Source: an uncultured Erysipelotrichaceae bacterium (GTDB lineage: Bacteria > Bacillota_I > Bacilli_A > RFN20 > CAG-826). From it: a stretch of 37,788 bases of DNA. The translations under genes were made by a program, and so were the position numbers. This document shows, in pieces, positions 1-9,512 of the stretch. Location: NCBI GenBank assembly GCA_900317165.1, contig ONFU01000006.1, positions 1 through 37,788 on the forward strand, given 5' to 3'. The notes beneath the pieces were generated by a model. That model did not search any database and was not told the origin of the DNA. It was given only the letters and a program-made list of their open reading frames with translations. Each line of letters starts with the position of its first letter. Position 1 is the stretch's first letter.

Positions 1-3000
1 GTTTCCATCCGGATATAGGGTTTTTCCATCGCTTCCTCAATGGCCTTAATGGTCCCTTCCTTATCCTTATAATAGGAAACGGCATACACTTTCACGATTT
101 TCCATTCCAAGGAATTAAAGACGTTAAGCTCCACATATTCCTTATCGCGTAGACTCGCGGAGGAGACCTCGCCATCATCGTCGATTAGGATGCCTAAAGC
201 ATAGGAATCCATGCTCTCGCCACGGATTGCGATATCGACCTTGTTCTTGCTCTCCCCGACATTGGTATCGCATAGATACCCTTTCCTTTCGAGGTCCTTG
301 CGGAGGAAATCGACGATTTCTAGTCTTGGAGAGGTCTTGCTTTCCTCTTCCTTTTCATAACGGATTTCCTCGCCTTTTGCGTAGGTGAGGAAGTGCTTCA
401 TGACAAGGGCCCCTTTGTTGGTAATCAGCTCGTCACGATCGAAATCCTCATCATCGATCGTGGATATGACATACATCTTCCTCTTTGAACGGGTGATCGC
501 GACGTTAAGACGCCTTTCGCCTCCACTTGAGGCAAGAGGACCGACGATGACCGCCCTTCCAGAAAGCGACTTACGGAAGCCGATGCAAAGGAGGATGATG
601 TCCCTTTCGTCCCCTTGGACGTTTTCGATGGATTTGATGAATAATGGTTCCCCACTAGCAATCTCGGCCTTATGGATTTTCTCTTCCAAAGCCGTATCCT
701 TTTCCAAATAGGTCTCCAAAGCCTTCTCCAAGGATTCCTTCTGCTTGATATTGAAGACGATGATGCCAACGCTAAGCGAGGCGTTTTCCTCCTTGGAATA
801 GATGAGGCTTAGTCGCCTTAAAATGGCCTTTATCTCTTCTGGAGATAGGCGTGTATCGCTTTTCTCTTCCTTTAGTTCGACCTTCTCGAATTTCAAAGCC
901 CTCTTGCCCTTATAGGAAGAAGGGAAGGTATGGAGTTCCTTGTCATAGAAGGTTTTGTTGGAGAAATCGATCAGCGATTCATGACGGGAACGGTAATGGT
1001 AGCATAGCCTGATGGAGGGGAAATCGATCGCTAAGCATTCATCGAGAAGGCTAGAGGCATCCATATAATCGTAATCGGCCTTGGAGATCGTTATATCGCT
1101 GGTGAAATAGGTCGTCGGAGGCATCTGCTGGGGGTCTCCGGCGATGATGAGGCTATTTCCTCTAGCGATAGGCCCAATCGCCTCGTGGACGGGGATTTGG
1201 GAGGCCTCATCAAAGATGACCATATCGAATTTCTTGATCTTCCTAGATGAATCGACCGATAGGTATTGGGCCGCGGAAAGAGGGGACATCAGGAAGCAAG
1301 GGAAATAATCGCGGATGATCTCATCGTATTTGATGAGGGTATCGCGGATAGAGACGCCCCTACCACCGCTTGAAGCGACTTTCTTCAAACTGCCGATTGG
1401 GGATGAGCCCTTGTATTCCATCCTGCCGTGGGTGAGGTTTTTCGTGGCTCTTTCGGTCACGGCCTCGATGACGGACTGCGAATATTCCCCGATTAACTGA
1501 CGGTATCTCTCTTTCGTCGCCTCGAATAAGGAAGGATGGAAATCATTGATCAGACGGTTATTGAAATAAAGCTTGATTAATTCCCTAGCGAAGGTCGCCT
1601 CAAATGTCGTGCCAAGAGTATCCAAGGAGAGGTTTTCGTTTTTGAAGGCCTTGATGAAAGGAAGGGCGATCGCGGGGGCCCTGGTAATTTCAAGGTTGAG
1701 GTGAGCGATATCGATGAGCTTACGGATGTTCGCTTCGCTTGTTCCTTCTTCTAACATCTCCATCAAGCAGTCGAGAGGCTCCTTGCCTTTCGTTTCGAAG
1801 TCGCTAGGTTCAAGATGGTATTTGAGGAAGAAGGAATCCTCGATTTCACGGAGGTTATCCTTTGCCTCTATTAAGGAAGCGATGGTTTTCCTCAAGCTTT
1901 CCTCCCTATTCTTAACAACTTCGTCGAAATAAGAATCGACTTCAGCCTTAGGAAGATAGCTATAGAGTTCCCTGACTTTTCTTGAATAGAGGAAAGTCTC
2001 ATCGAATTCCCCCTTAATGGCTTCAAGATCTTCGATGTTCTCGATTAAGGAAAGAGGGAAATAATCCCTAAAATGGGAATATTCCGCGGATAGATCCTTA
2101 TATTGTTTTTGATAGGAAGAGATATCTTCTAAGACTTTCTGATAGGAATCCTTATGGATTTTGCCTTCCCCTAAATAAACAGTCTTTAAGGCCTTTTTGA
2201 CCTTCTTGTTCCATTTCCTCTTATCGAGGAAGCCATTGGCCTTACGCCTTTCCTCAAGGAGTTCGCTCGCTTCGATCATCTGGATGCCCTTCAAATTGAA
2301 GGCCTTCTTAATGGCAAGGCGATTCTTAAGGGTCTCTTCCGCCATTTCGAATAGGCAATCTAGCTCCTCCGCGTCTTCTAGTTCAAGGATATTCTTGATG
2401 CAGGAAACGGAAAGATTTCCGTTCAAGGCCATATCCATCGCGAGAAGGTAATCGCCGATTGCCTGATAGGAAAGAGGGAATTTCAAGGGGCAAGAGGATA
2501 TCGCTTCAAGATAAAGGGAGAGGAAAGAGGATATCGTTTCCTTGTATTTTTGGAATTCTTCGCTCGCTTCATGGATATCGGAATAAGCGAAGAAATCGAG
2601 GCCGATGCGTTTAAGGTGGCTTTCCTCAATCCCCCCGATTCGCTTCACCAAGGAAGAATATTCGTTAAGGAAGGAAAGGGCCTCGAAATATTTATCCCTC
2701 TCCGTTTCCTTTATCAAAGACAAAGGAAGTTCGAAATAAAGGGTCTTGGAGGAGAGGTTCAAATCGAGGGTGACCGCCTCAAAGAAGGAAAGGCAATAGG
2801 TATTGACTTCATGCATCGCGGATATCGTTTTGCGGATATCCTCTCTGCGGAGTTCGAGCTCATTCACTTCCTTACGGAAATCGGAGACCCCTTCGGTGGG
2901 GCCTAACCTCATCGATTCGTTTAATCTACCGAAGAAATCCCTCTTATTGGCTTTGTTAGAATGGAGTTCAAGGCAGAAACGGTCAAGCTTGATTTTCGCA

Positions 3001-5551
3001 AGACGCTCCGCGACGACATCGAGGGCCGCTTTCTTTTCGGCGACGAAAAGCACGCTTTTGCCGTGGTATATGGCATTGACGATCATGTTGACGATGGTCT
3101 GGCTTTTCCCCGTTCCTGGAGGCCCATCGAGGATGAACGATTTCCCTTCCGCGGATTCAAGGATGGCCGCAAGTTGGGTGGAGTCATAGGGAAGAGGCGC
3201 GGCGAAATCCAGATAATTCTCGTTTTTCTCCACGCTTTCTAAGGAGATGGAAGACTTATCTAGTTTGGATTCCTGATCAAGGATCGAGGCGATTATTTTG
3301 TTGGATTTTAGTTCTTCTTTCCTCTTCCTCATATCAAGCCACATGATGTAATGGGAGAAGGTGAGGTTAGCAAGGAAAAAGGCGGTTTCATCGAGCTTGA
3401 TATCGTCTTCGACATGTTCTTTGAAGGTGCGGACGATATCGTAATAATCGTCCTCGCTATCGATCGAATAAAGTGGGGACATGTCAAAATCCGGATGTTC
3501 CAATTTGTAATATTCGAAGAAGGTTTTGTTGAGCATGACGTCATCGTAATCAAATGACATCGTATAGGTCGCACTCCCTAATCCCTTCCTCTCGATTTTG
3601 ACCGGTAAAAGCATGAATGGGGCGGTGGCCCTTTTGAATTCCCCTTTCCTTATTTCCTTGGTGACGAAAGTCAATAATCCAAGGCAAAGGTAGAGGGTCG
3701 GTGCGCCCGTTTCCTCAATTTCCGATTGGTTTTTGGAAAGGATCGAACGGAATTGCCTTTCCTTCCCGTAAATGTAGGTCGCGTTAAGCTCGCTTCCAAT
3801 GGGCAAAGACGATCTATCCGCGTTAAGGACGACATCGATTTGTTCTGCCCTAGAAGGAAGGTTTGGAGCCTCAACGAAACGGCAGGGAATCGGTTTATCC
3901 TCCTTTAGCAATGAAGGAAGGCTATTCGAAATCAGCTTAACAAAGTTGCTGGGACTGAAACGGAATGAGACAAGGGGGTTTTTCTCGGTTAGGTCGAGGA
4001 GTTTGTTCTCCCAGAAGGTGAACCTATCCTTGACCTCCTCATGATGGACTTCATGATAGGAACGTTCGATGATGGTCTCTAGGCGTTCCTCACTTAATTC
4101 CCGGAGAATGCTCGAGGTATCGAATTCCTCTCCGCTAGAAGAGGATGAAATAGGAAGGAATATGCTTCTATGCGCGGATAAAACGTCGACCGCAACGAAG
4201 CTTTCCCCTGTATAATCCCTTAATCTCGCCTCGGCGTTTTTAACCGCGCGAGGGAAGGAAACGACCGCGGATGAAAGGTCGACCGCGTCGATAAGAAGAA
4301 TATCGCCTTTTCCGGTTACCCTATTGTAGAAAGCCCCGAATTTAGCAAGACGCGAATTCTCGAATTTATCCTTTTCATTTAGGAAAACGCCAAGCATCGC
4401 GTGGTCATCGGTCAACACGAGAATCGGATGGAATCCGACTTCCAAAATTATCGAAGCGTAAAGGATAGCTAGGTCAAGGCAAGTGCCTTTATGGTCGCGG
4501 AGGACTTGGGAAGGCAGCCTGACGCGTTGGAATTTTGAGGTTGAGGCCGGAGGGTTTTGATAGGCAATTTTCTTTTCCGCGAGGGCATTCCAAAGAGCCC
4601 CGAGTTCGGCAGCCCTATCGTTTAAATCCTCGTTTTGGTAGGCAATGAAGCGATGATGGGGGCTAATTGAGGCGGCTTCGAGGGTGAATTTGCGGATTTC
4701 TTCCGCATTGGGGGTCACGAATTTGGACAAAATCCTCGCATCTTCATTTACGGTGGAATTGCTTTCTCCAATAGGGAGGATTAGGAAATCTTGGTTAAAG
4801 GATGATATGACCCTTCCTTTTGAGGAGATAATCTCCGCTTTCATTGAGGAGGGCAATGGCTCATCAAGAAGCATCAAGGCGGCTTTATCGGCCTTGATAT
4901 AGGGGGCTCTTAACCTAAGGCATTCCGCGCTTTCCAAAGCGGGGATAACCATCTCTTCGATTTCCAATATTGGGGAAGAGAAGGTAAACCTCATGGTTAG
5001 CCCGCGTAAGGAATAATCGGAACTATTGTCGATTATGATTCCTTTGATGAATTCATAACCGGTGGATTCCTCTTTCTTGCTCTTCCTTTTCTTCTCAAGA
5101 ATCCTTATCGCTAAGTCGGTTTCGTAGGTCAATAAGGAAAAGGATGGTTCGGTTTCTATCCTTATTATTAATTGCTCAGGGCTGATCAAATCGTCTGGGC
5201 TTTCCTCTTCCTCCAGGCTGGATTCCTCTTCAAAAATGAAATCCTCTTCCAACGCTTCTTCCTTCTCTTGGGTTTTTTCCTCTTCGATGGAGGTTTTCTC
5301 CATTGAGGCCATCGTGTGTTTGGAAAGGTCTTCCTTCTCCGCGAAAGCCTCCACTTCCAGCATATCGGAAGGAAGCAAAGGCAAGTCCTCAAGGGTATAG
5401 AAATCGCCCGAATTGACGTTCCAAACCCCATCGACTCCCTTGATGAGAATCAAATCGCCGGGCTTTATCGATTCGTCTTTACTTAAAACGCTCAACGTTT
5501 TATCCGCGTTGGAGACCGAGAGGACATAATACTTGGCAGAGACGATTTCCA
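1..5551 (-). CDS. DUF4011-type superfamily 1 helicase with transglutaminase-like and Vsr-like nuclease modules (C-terminus cut by window)
   Basis: One uninterrupted reading frame of about 1850 codons runs on the minus strand from an ATG at 5551, preceded by TAAGGA, to the left edge, so the C-terminus is missing. Read by eye, the order is: an N-terminal region ending in an acidic linker (residues ~90-120); a transglutaminase-like core (~305-400) with GTCLDLA and DDHAMLG supplying the Cys and His; a DUF4011-like start (WENKLLDLTEKNP, ~516); Walker A GPPGTGKS (~810); a long helical insertion; Walker B DEASQIP (~1447); GDPQQMPP (~1470); helicase motifs VQGDERD (~1642) and NVAITRSKRKMYV (~1680); and a PD-(D/E)XK/Vsr-like segment with VDIAIRG and LGILIDDDG (~1770-1790). 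It would act as an ATP-dependent nucleic-acid translocase with a tethered nuclease. From memory, DUF4011-helicase-Vsr proteins have been reported as antiviral. The architecture is clear, the biological role is inferred. Confidence 0.88.
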
Positions 5552-5708
5552 TGTTCCTTAATAGGATAATTGCAAAAGGTCGTTTCATAAAGATTTTTCG
5601 CTATATTTTTCCATTAGGAAAAGCACCAAGAAACTTAGGAAAACCAAGGATAGGTAGACACTGTCCAAGTTTTCGGATTATCAGGATTAAAATAGCTTGA
5701 TTTGCCGT

Positions 5709-5734
5709 TATAATTTAGACGGATGAAAAAGGAG
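5709..5734 (+). promoter_or_regulatory. Promoter -10 and RBS of the PhoH-like gene
   Basis: A perfect TATAAT at 5709-5714 lies 31 nt upstream of the ATG at 5746. An AAGGAG ribosome binding site at 5729-5734 follows with 11-nt spacing. No convincing -35 box is seen at 17 nt (ATTAAA), so strength is uncertain. Confidence 0.5.
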
Positions 5735-5745
5735 ATTTACGTAAG

Positions 5746-6561
5746 ATGACCGCTTCAAGCGCTTACCGTCTTTTTGGCGTTGATTTCGGCGCCAATGAGG
5801 GCCAAAGGGAGCTAATCCGCCAAATCAATGAGGATTGCACCCGGAAGCCCGTCGTTTTCGTTGCGGGGGCCGCAGGCACTGGCAAAACATTTGCCGCTTT
5901 GGCTGCCAGCCTTTCCCTAGTTAGGGGCAAAGGGGCCAAACGCAAATATAAGAATATATATTATGTTCGCGAGCCTGTGGAAATCGGTCATCGTTTAGGT
6001 TACCTAAAGGGCACTGAAGAAGACAAATTGGCCCCTTATCTTGGCCCGTTACTTGATAACTACAACCATTTGATGGCTGCCAATAGGAAGGAAATGCCCG
6101 AAGAAGCCCCTCCAATTAGGAGAAGGCGCAGCGTCCTAGATGACGATGAAATGATGCCAAAACCCTATCAGCATCTCCCTTCGGATATAGTTCCCTTAGC
6201 CCCGGAATTCATGAGGGGACGTAGCTTTGAGGATTGCATCATCATCGTTGATGAAGCCCAAAATATGACTCTAGATGAAATTCAGACTCTCGTTACCCGT
6301 ATTGGCAGATGGACGAAGATGGTTATCATCGGATCTCCCAACCAAATCGATATCCCGAACGCAAGTCGCGACAATAACGCTTTCACGGCTTCTTGGAACA
6401 TCCTAGCCCCCACCGGTTTGGTAGGCTATGTAGAGCTTACTGAGCCAATGCGTTCTGGCTTCGTTAAGGTCTTCGATGAGGCTTTCGTTGCTTATAAAGA
6501 AGAGCTGGCAAAGAAAGCCAAAGAAGAAAAAGAACGTAAGCTTAGGGAAGCTGAGGAATAG
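5746..6561 (+). CDS. PhoH-like P-loop ATPase
   Basis: The 271-residue product is a PhoH-family ATPase. Walker A GAAGTGKT is at residues 41-48. The family motif around REPVEIGHRLGYLKG follows at 75-89, then APYLGPLLD at 96-104, Walker B IIIVDEAQNMT at 165-175, and the sensor-like stretch KMVIIGSPNQIDIP. PhoH proteins are cytoplasmic ATPases linked to RNA metabolism. In many Firmicutes phoH sits next to ybeY, but no ybeY is adjacent here. The protein is somewhat short (PhoL-type proteins are about 320 residues) and lacks an N-terminal extension. It carries a charged insertion (residues ~110-140, RRRRS then DDDE) between the conserved blocks. The C-terminal ~25 residues form a Lys/Glu-rich helix. 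It is a single-gene unit between its own promoter and a strong terminator. Family assignment is firm, substrate unknown. Confidence 0.85.
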   Translation: MTASSAYRLFGVDFGANEGQRELIRQINEDCTRKPVVFVAGAAGTGKTFAALAASLSLVRGKGAKRKYKNIYYVREPVEIGHRLGYLKGTEEDKLAPYLGPLLDNYNHLMAANRKEMPEEAPPIRRRRSVLDDDEMMPKPYQHLPSDIVPLAPEFMRGRSFEDCIIIVDEAQNMTLDEIQTLVTRIGRWTKMVIIGSPNQIDIPNASRDNNAFTASWNILAPTGLVGYVELTEPMRSGFVKVFDEAFVAYKEELAKKAKEEKERKLREAEE

Positions 6562-6576
6562 ACTAAACCCGACATT

Positions 6577-6604
6577 AATCCCGCTTTAACGAGTGGGATT
6601 TTTT
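6577..6604 (+). terminator. Rho-independent terminator after the PhoH-like gene
   Basis: A 9-bp stem (6577-6585 with 6592-6600, AATCCCGCT against AGTGGGATT, one G-T pair) with a 6-nt loop is followed directly by a T run. It lies 15 nt after the stop codon. Confidence 0.85.
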
Positions 6605-7360
6605 AGTTGGCGATGGAAAGAATAAATTGACAAAAATTTGGAAAGAAATTGGAAATGAAAAGAACGATTGTTGAAAAGGCGGTTTAAAGAAAAAAAGAAG
6701 AGGGCTGGCAAAAGGATATGGACCAAGGACAAAGGAACGTGAACCAGGACAACGAACGAAGGACAAGGAGAAAAAAGAGTTTAATTATTGATCTTTGCAG
6801 GCATGGGAAGACAAATCGATTTATGAAGAAATAGAACAAAAACTAAATTGGCTAACAAAAGAAAAAAAGAAGGAAACTCAAAATAGAAATCGAACGAAAA
6901 AATAGAGTCGCAGAACATTGTTATTTAGAAGGAATATTGGAAGAGGGAAGAAAGATGCCAAAACAGAAAAATAGGCCTATAATCGAGCTTTTTTAATACC
7001 CTAAAAATCAAAGGAGAAGGGGGTTAGCAAAAAGCGCGATGAAATCGAGTCTTTTTAAAATGAAGAAAAAACCTCCTTTCAAATGATTAAAAAAGATAGA
7101 AGCATTCTAATCGTATAAAAAATTCGTCAATAAAAAATAGGCAAGAGTATTATCTTCCTCTCCAAAGATGACGATACCCCAAAACAGTCTTCGAGCTTGT
7201 TTTAGATTGCGGGCTAGCATTGGACGTAGGGAGTTTGTCTTAATGGGAAAAGTGGTCTTTAAAGGAGGAGATAAGGAGATTAAGTTTTAAAAATGGAAGC
7301 TACAAAACAAAATTTGCGTCGAAATTTATAAAAAGCGAGAAACCCTCCAAAAAGTATCTA
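6605..7360. other. AT-rich, purine-biased stretch with no intact gene
   Basis: No convincing gene is visible over about 750 nt. The plus strand is strongly purine-rich and AT-richer than the flanking genes. GGACAA or close variants recur four times between 6720 and 6765. A near-repeat ATCGAG(C/T)-CTTTTTTA occurs at about 6982 and 7046. A 40-codon ORF (7168-7290) has no good ribosome binding site and no recognisable protein features. The segment may be a decayed accessory region, or may encode an untranslated RNA I cannot recognise. Confidence 0.5.
6792..6996 (+). pseudogene. Possible decayed C-terminus of a Rpn/PD-(D/E)XK transposase-nuclease-like protein
   Basis: Two short frames joined by one frameshift near 6900 give a plausible protein-like helical, charged C-terminus. 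The first begins SLQAWEDKSIYEEIEQKLNW, and the second reads NRVAEHCYLEGILEEGRK before a stop at 6994-6996. The pattern 'E...A...EG..EG' resembles the C-terminal tails of Rpn-family nucleases. There is no start codon or preceding catalytic domain in the window. This is a weak call based only on composition and pattern, and random purine-rich sequence could give the same impression. Confidence 0.22.
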
Positions 7361-7417
7361 TATACTGAACGGTATAAATATAGTATAATCCTCTCGAAGG
7401 TATCAAAAAGCGATACC
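7361..7417 (+). promoter_or_regulatory. Promoter and inverted-repeat operators of the AbiEi-like gene
   Basis: A perfect -10 TATAAT lies at 7384-7389. It is flanked by two inverted repeats: TATAC-N6-GTATA at 7361-7376 over the -35 region, and GGTATC-N7-GATACC at 7399-7417 just downstream of the expected transcription start. The half-sites share the core GGTAT. AbiEi antitoxins are known to repress their own promoters through inverted repeats, so autoregulation is the natural inference. Confidence 0.6.
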
Positions 7418-7428
7418 TACAAGAGAAA

Positions 7429-8118
7429 ATGATACTATTTTGGGAAGATATCGAAAAACGTTACAAAAACTACTCGAACATTAAGACAAAAGTGGGTAGG
7501 GAGGTCAAAAAAGGATCCTTAATTTTGCTTAAAAAAGGTCTTTATACCGATGATCGAAATGCCCCTGGTTTTGTTTTTGCTAACGCCATATATTCACCAT
7601 CCTATGTCTCGTTTGTCACCGCTTTAAAAATCCATGGTCTGACTGAGGTAGACCAAACCGTTTTCCAAAGTGCTACACGTAACAAAAATAGACACAAGAA
7701 TTATGTCAATGAACTTGGTGAATTCTCCTATCGGGACGTGCCTTCCAAAATTTTCCACCAAGCGAATGTTTATTTGAATTTCGGTTCTTACACGATACTT
7801 GTCGCAAGTCGCGAAAAAGCTATCTGCGACACCCTTTATTCATTGGAAACTTTGACGAGCGCCAAAGCTCTGAAAACATATCTATTCGACGAACTAAGAA
7901 TCTCGGAAGAAGAGTTTTGGAAAATGAATTTGGAGTTGATTCTCAGCCTTTGTCCACTATATAAATCCCGCACCCTAAACGTCTTGGAAAGAATCATCGA
8001 AAAGCGCTTGGGCATTGTCCACGTCAAAAAGAATAACAAGAAGGCTTCTTCCAAAAATAAAGCCAAGGATGCCTGGGATGCTTTGGCGGCCTTTAGAAAC
8101 AAATACGTTGACAATTAA
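7429..8118 (+). CDS. AbiEi-family antitoxin / transcriptional regulator, without an adjacent toxin gene
   Basis: The 229-residue protein has the layout of type IV (AbiEi) antitoxins. An N-terminal winged-helix-like region is followed by the hallmark 'KKGLYT...ANAIYSPSYVSFVTAL..HGLT' at residues ~35-71, the SATRNK block at 81-86, GEFSYRDVP at 97-105, and the 'VASREKAICDTLYSL' helix. The C-terminus ends in a Lys-rich tail. In canonical systems AbiEi represses the operon and neutralises the nucleotidyltransferase toxin AbiEii encoded just downstream. Here the next gene, 30 nt away, is a TcdA-like E1 enzyme and no AbiEii-like gene is visible. The ribosome binding site is weak (AAGAGA). Base composition is AT-richer than the flanking phoH and clpB genes, consistent with transfer. 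It may be a solitary regulator, or the toxin may be lost or unlinked. Confidence 0.78.
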   Translation: MILFWEDIEKRYKNYSNIKTKVGREVKKGSLILLKKGLYTDDRNAPGFVFANAIYSPSYVSFVTALKIHGLTEVDQTVFQSATRNKNRHKNYVNELGEFSYRDVPSKIFHQANVYLNFGSYTILVASREKAICDTLYSLETLTSAKALKTYLFDELRISEEEFWKMNLELILSLCPLYKSRTLNVLERIIEKRLGIVHVKKNNKKASSKNKAKDAWDALAAFRNKYVDN

Positions 8119-8148
8119 TTTGTCTCAATGAAAGAAAGGAAAACGCGT

Positions 8149-8862
8149 ATGGAAGATTATAAAGATTCCCGTAGTGAAATGCTCCTAGGCAAACAAGGAG
8201 TGGGTTCTTTGCGTTCTAAAAGAGTTGCCGTTTTTGGCGTTGGAGGTGTTGGTGGGGCAGCTATAGAAGCTCTTGCTAGATCCTCTATTGGTGCAATTGA
8301 TATTTTTGATAACGACGTTTTCTCTGAAAGTAACCTTAACCGGCAAATCCTTTCCTCAATAGAAGTTATAGGAAAAGAAAAAGTTGAAGTAGCGAAATCT
8401 AGAATCGCCTCCATTGATCCATTAATAAAAGTGAATGTTCACAAGATGTTCTACCTTCCTCAAGAAAGAGAGAACATCGATTTTAGAGAATTCGATTATG
8501 TGATTGATGCTATCGATACCTTAACCGCAAAGGTCGATTTGGCTTTGGCCTGCCTAGAAGCAAACGTTCCGCTCATATCTGCTTTGGGCTGTGGAAATAG
8601 ACTTGATCCTAAAAAACTTATTGTAACTGATATTTTTAAAACCGAGGGCGATCCTTTGGCTAAGGCCTTTAGGAAAGCCCTAAGAGAAAAAGGCATTAAG
8701 AAATTGAAAGTGGTATATTCGACCGAACAACCATTAAAACCAATAAACCAATTGGAAGACGAAGTAACGAAAAGACATTCTCCGGGATCCTTGGTTTTTG
8801 TTCCAAACGCGGCTGGATTAATCTTGGCTTTCGAAGTGGTCAATACTCTTTTAGGTAATTAA
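8149..8862 (+). CDS. tcdA: TcdA-like tRNA threonylcarbamoyladenosine dehydratase (ThiF/E1 family)
   Basis: The 237-residue protein is an E1-like adenylating enzyme of the TcdA (YgdL/CsdL) type. It should activate the side-chain carboxylate of t6A37 in tRNA with ATP to form cyclic t6A. Visible features are the nucleotide-binding loop FGVGGVGG at residues ~29-36, the SNLNRQIL block, DAIDT with a following Lys, SALGCGNRLDP, and the family-typical DPLAKAFRKALREKG then VVYSTEQP. I chose the ATG at 8149 because AAGGA sits 8 nt upstream. The ATG at 8128 has no ribosome binding site and would add seven residues. No CxxC zinc pair is evident. It follows the AbiEi-like gene closely on the same strand and shares its AT-rich codon use, so the two may be co-transcribed. 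Confidence 0.85.
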   Translation: MEDYKDSRSEMLLGKQGVGSLRSKRVAVFGVGGVGGAAIEALARSSIGAIDIFDNDVFSESNLNRQILSSIEVIGKEKVEVAKSRIASIDPLIKVNVHKMFYLPQERENIDFREFDYVIDAIDTLTAKVDLALACLEANVPLISALGCGNRLDPKKLIVTDIFKTEGDPLAKAFRKALREKGIKKLKVVYSTEQPLKPINQLEDEVTKRHSPGSLVFVPNAAGLILAFEVVNTLLGN

Positions 8863-8865
8863 TGG

Positions 8866-8912
8866 TTTTGCATATGCAAAAAGTATGGAAAAAATCATTT
8901 TCCCTTTTAAAA
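8866..8912 (+). promoter_or_regulatory. Perfect 16-bp palindrome and weak hairpin before the 4-TM gene
   Basis: TTTTGCATATGCAAAA at 8866-8881 is a perfect palindrome starting three bases after the tcdA stop. It is followed by GGAAAA-N5-TTTTCC (8887-8903) and a T-rich tail that could be a weak terminator for tcdA. A possible -10 TAAAAT lies at 8908-8913. It could be an operator or a terminator, and I cannot decide which. Confidence 0.35.
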
Positions 8913-8945
8913 TAGATGCGTTCATTGAAGGAGAAAAAATAGATT

Positions 8946-9419
8946 ATGAACAAAAAAGTCGGTAAGACAAGTCTCCTCAACCTCGGACTTGTCGGTTGTG
9001 CCTCGATCATGGGACTTGTTTACATCCTATTGTTCCTTGGCGAGTTTGTCTTCCTCGAAGGAGGAATTGGTGGTTGGACATTGCGTACTGGTAGCACTAG
9101 CGGCTACGACCTCATTTTTAAGGAAAACCCAGTTGCCGGTCTTCTAGTTGCTTGGATTTTCGCCCTTCTTGCCCTCATCGCTTTAATTGGCGTTATCGTC
9201 CTCAACTTCCTTCCTTCCGTCAAACTTCCGAAGCTTTGCGTTCCTGCCATCGTTTGCTTCGCCGGTCTCTTACTTCTTGTTGGAGGCATCCTTGCCTTCT
9301 CTACGACTGGGTTGCTCGAAGTTGGAAAACTTGGTGTTGCCGCTGTCTTTGCTGGTATCTTTGGAATCCTTGGTTTCCTTGCTGCTGGCGCCGGAGCCTT
9401 CTTACTCTATAAAGAATAA
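8946..9419 (+). CDS. Small four-helix membrane protein, unknown function
   Basis: I do not recognise this 157-residue family. It has a Lys-rich N-terminus (MNKKVGKTS) and four hydrophobic segments: ~9-35; ~63-88 (AGLLVAWIFALLALIALIGVI); ~97-120; and ~128-153. It ends in LLYKE. The loop after helix 1 is Gly/aromatic-rich and contains 'SGYDLIF', presumably outside the cell. The protein at 34369-34827 on the other strand has the same plan: similar length, four helices, a GYD motif in the first loop, and a C-terminus ending in a Lys-Glu pair. The two are probably diverged paralogues. A GGAG ribosome binding site lies about 12 nt before the ATG, and a terminator follows. It is likely a monocistronic inner-membrane protein. 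Confidence 0.7.
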   Translation: MNKKVGKTSLLNLGLVGCASIMGLVYILLFLGEFVFLEGGIGGWTLRTGSTSGYDLIFKENPVAGLLVAWIFALLALIALIGVIVLNFLPSVKLPKLCVPAIVCFAGLLLLVGGILAFSTTGLLEVGKLGVAAVFAGIFGILGFLAAGAGAFLLYKE

Positions 9420-9437
9420 GTTCGAAAACAAAATGAT

Positions 9438-9466
9438 TACCGCTTCGAAAGAGGCGGTTTTCTTTT
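9438..9466 (+). terminator. Terminator after the 4-TM gene
   Basis: The stem ACCGCTTC/GAGGCGGT (9439-9446 with 9451-9458, one wobble) closes on a GAAA tetraloop and is followed by TTTCTTTT. Confidence 0.8.
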
Positions 9467-9512
9467 AAGCAAATCACTTTGTGTAAAAAGAATTTAAGGA
9501 TAAAATCAAACC

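Noticed and set aside
2550-2906. Plus-strand frames opposite the giant helicase (several of 60-130 codons between 1315 and 5000)
   Set aside because: The minus-strand frame is continuous through the whole region and carries ordered helicase motifs; the plus-strand frames have no motif or ribosome binding site.
7168-7290. 40-codon plus-strand ORF in the gene-poor stretch
   Set aside because: No ribosome binding site, no recognisable composition or motif; length expected by chance.
6605-7428. tRNA, CRISPR or riboswitch in the long gap
   Set aside because: No cloverleaf, no regularly spaced repeats and no recognisable riboswitch core could be found by eye.
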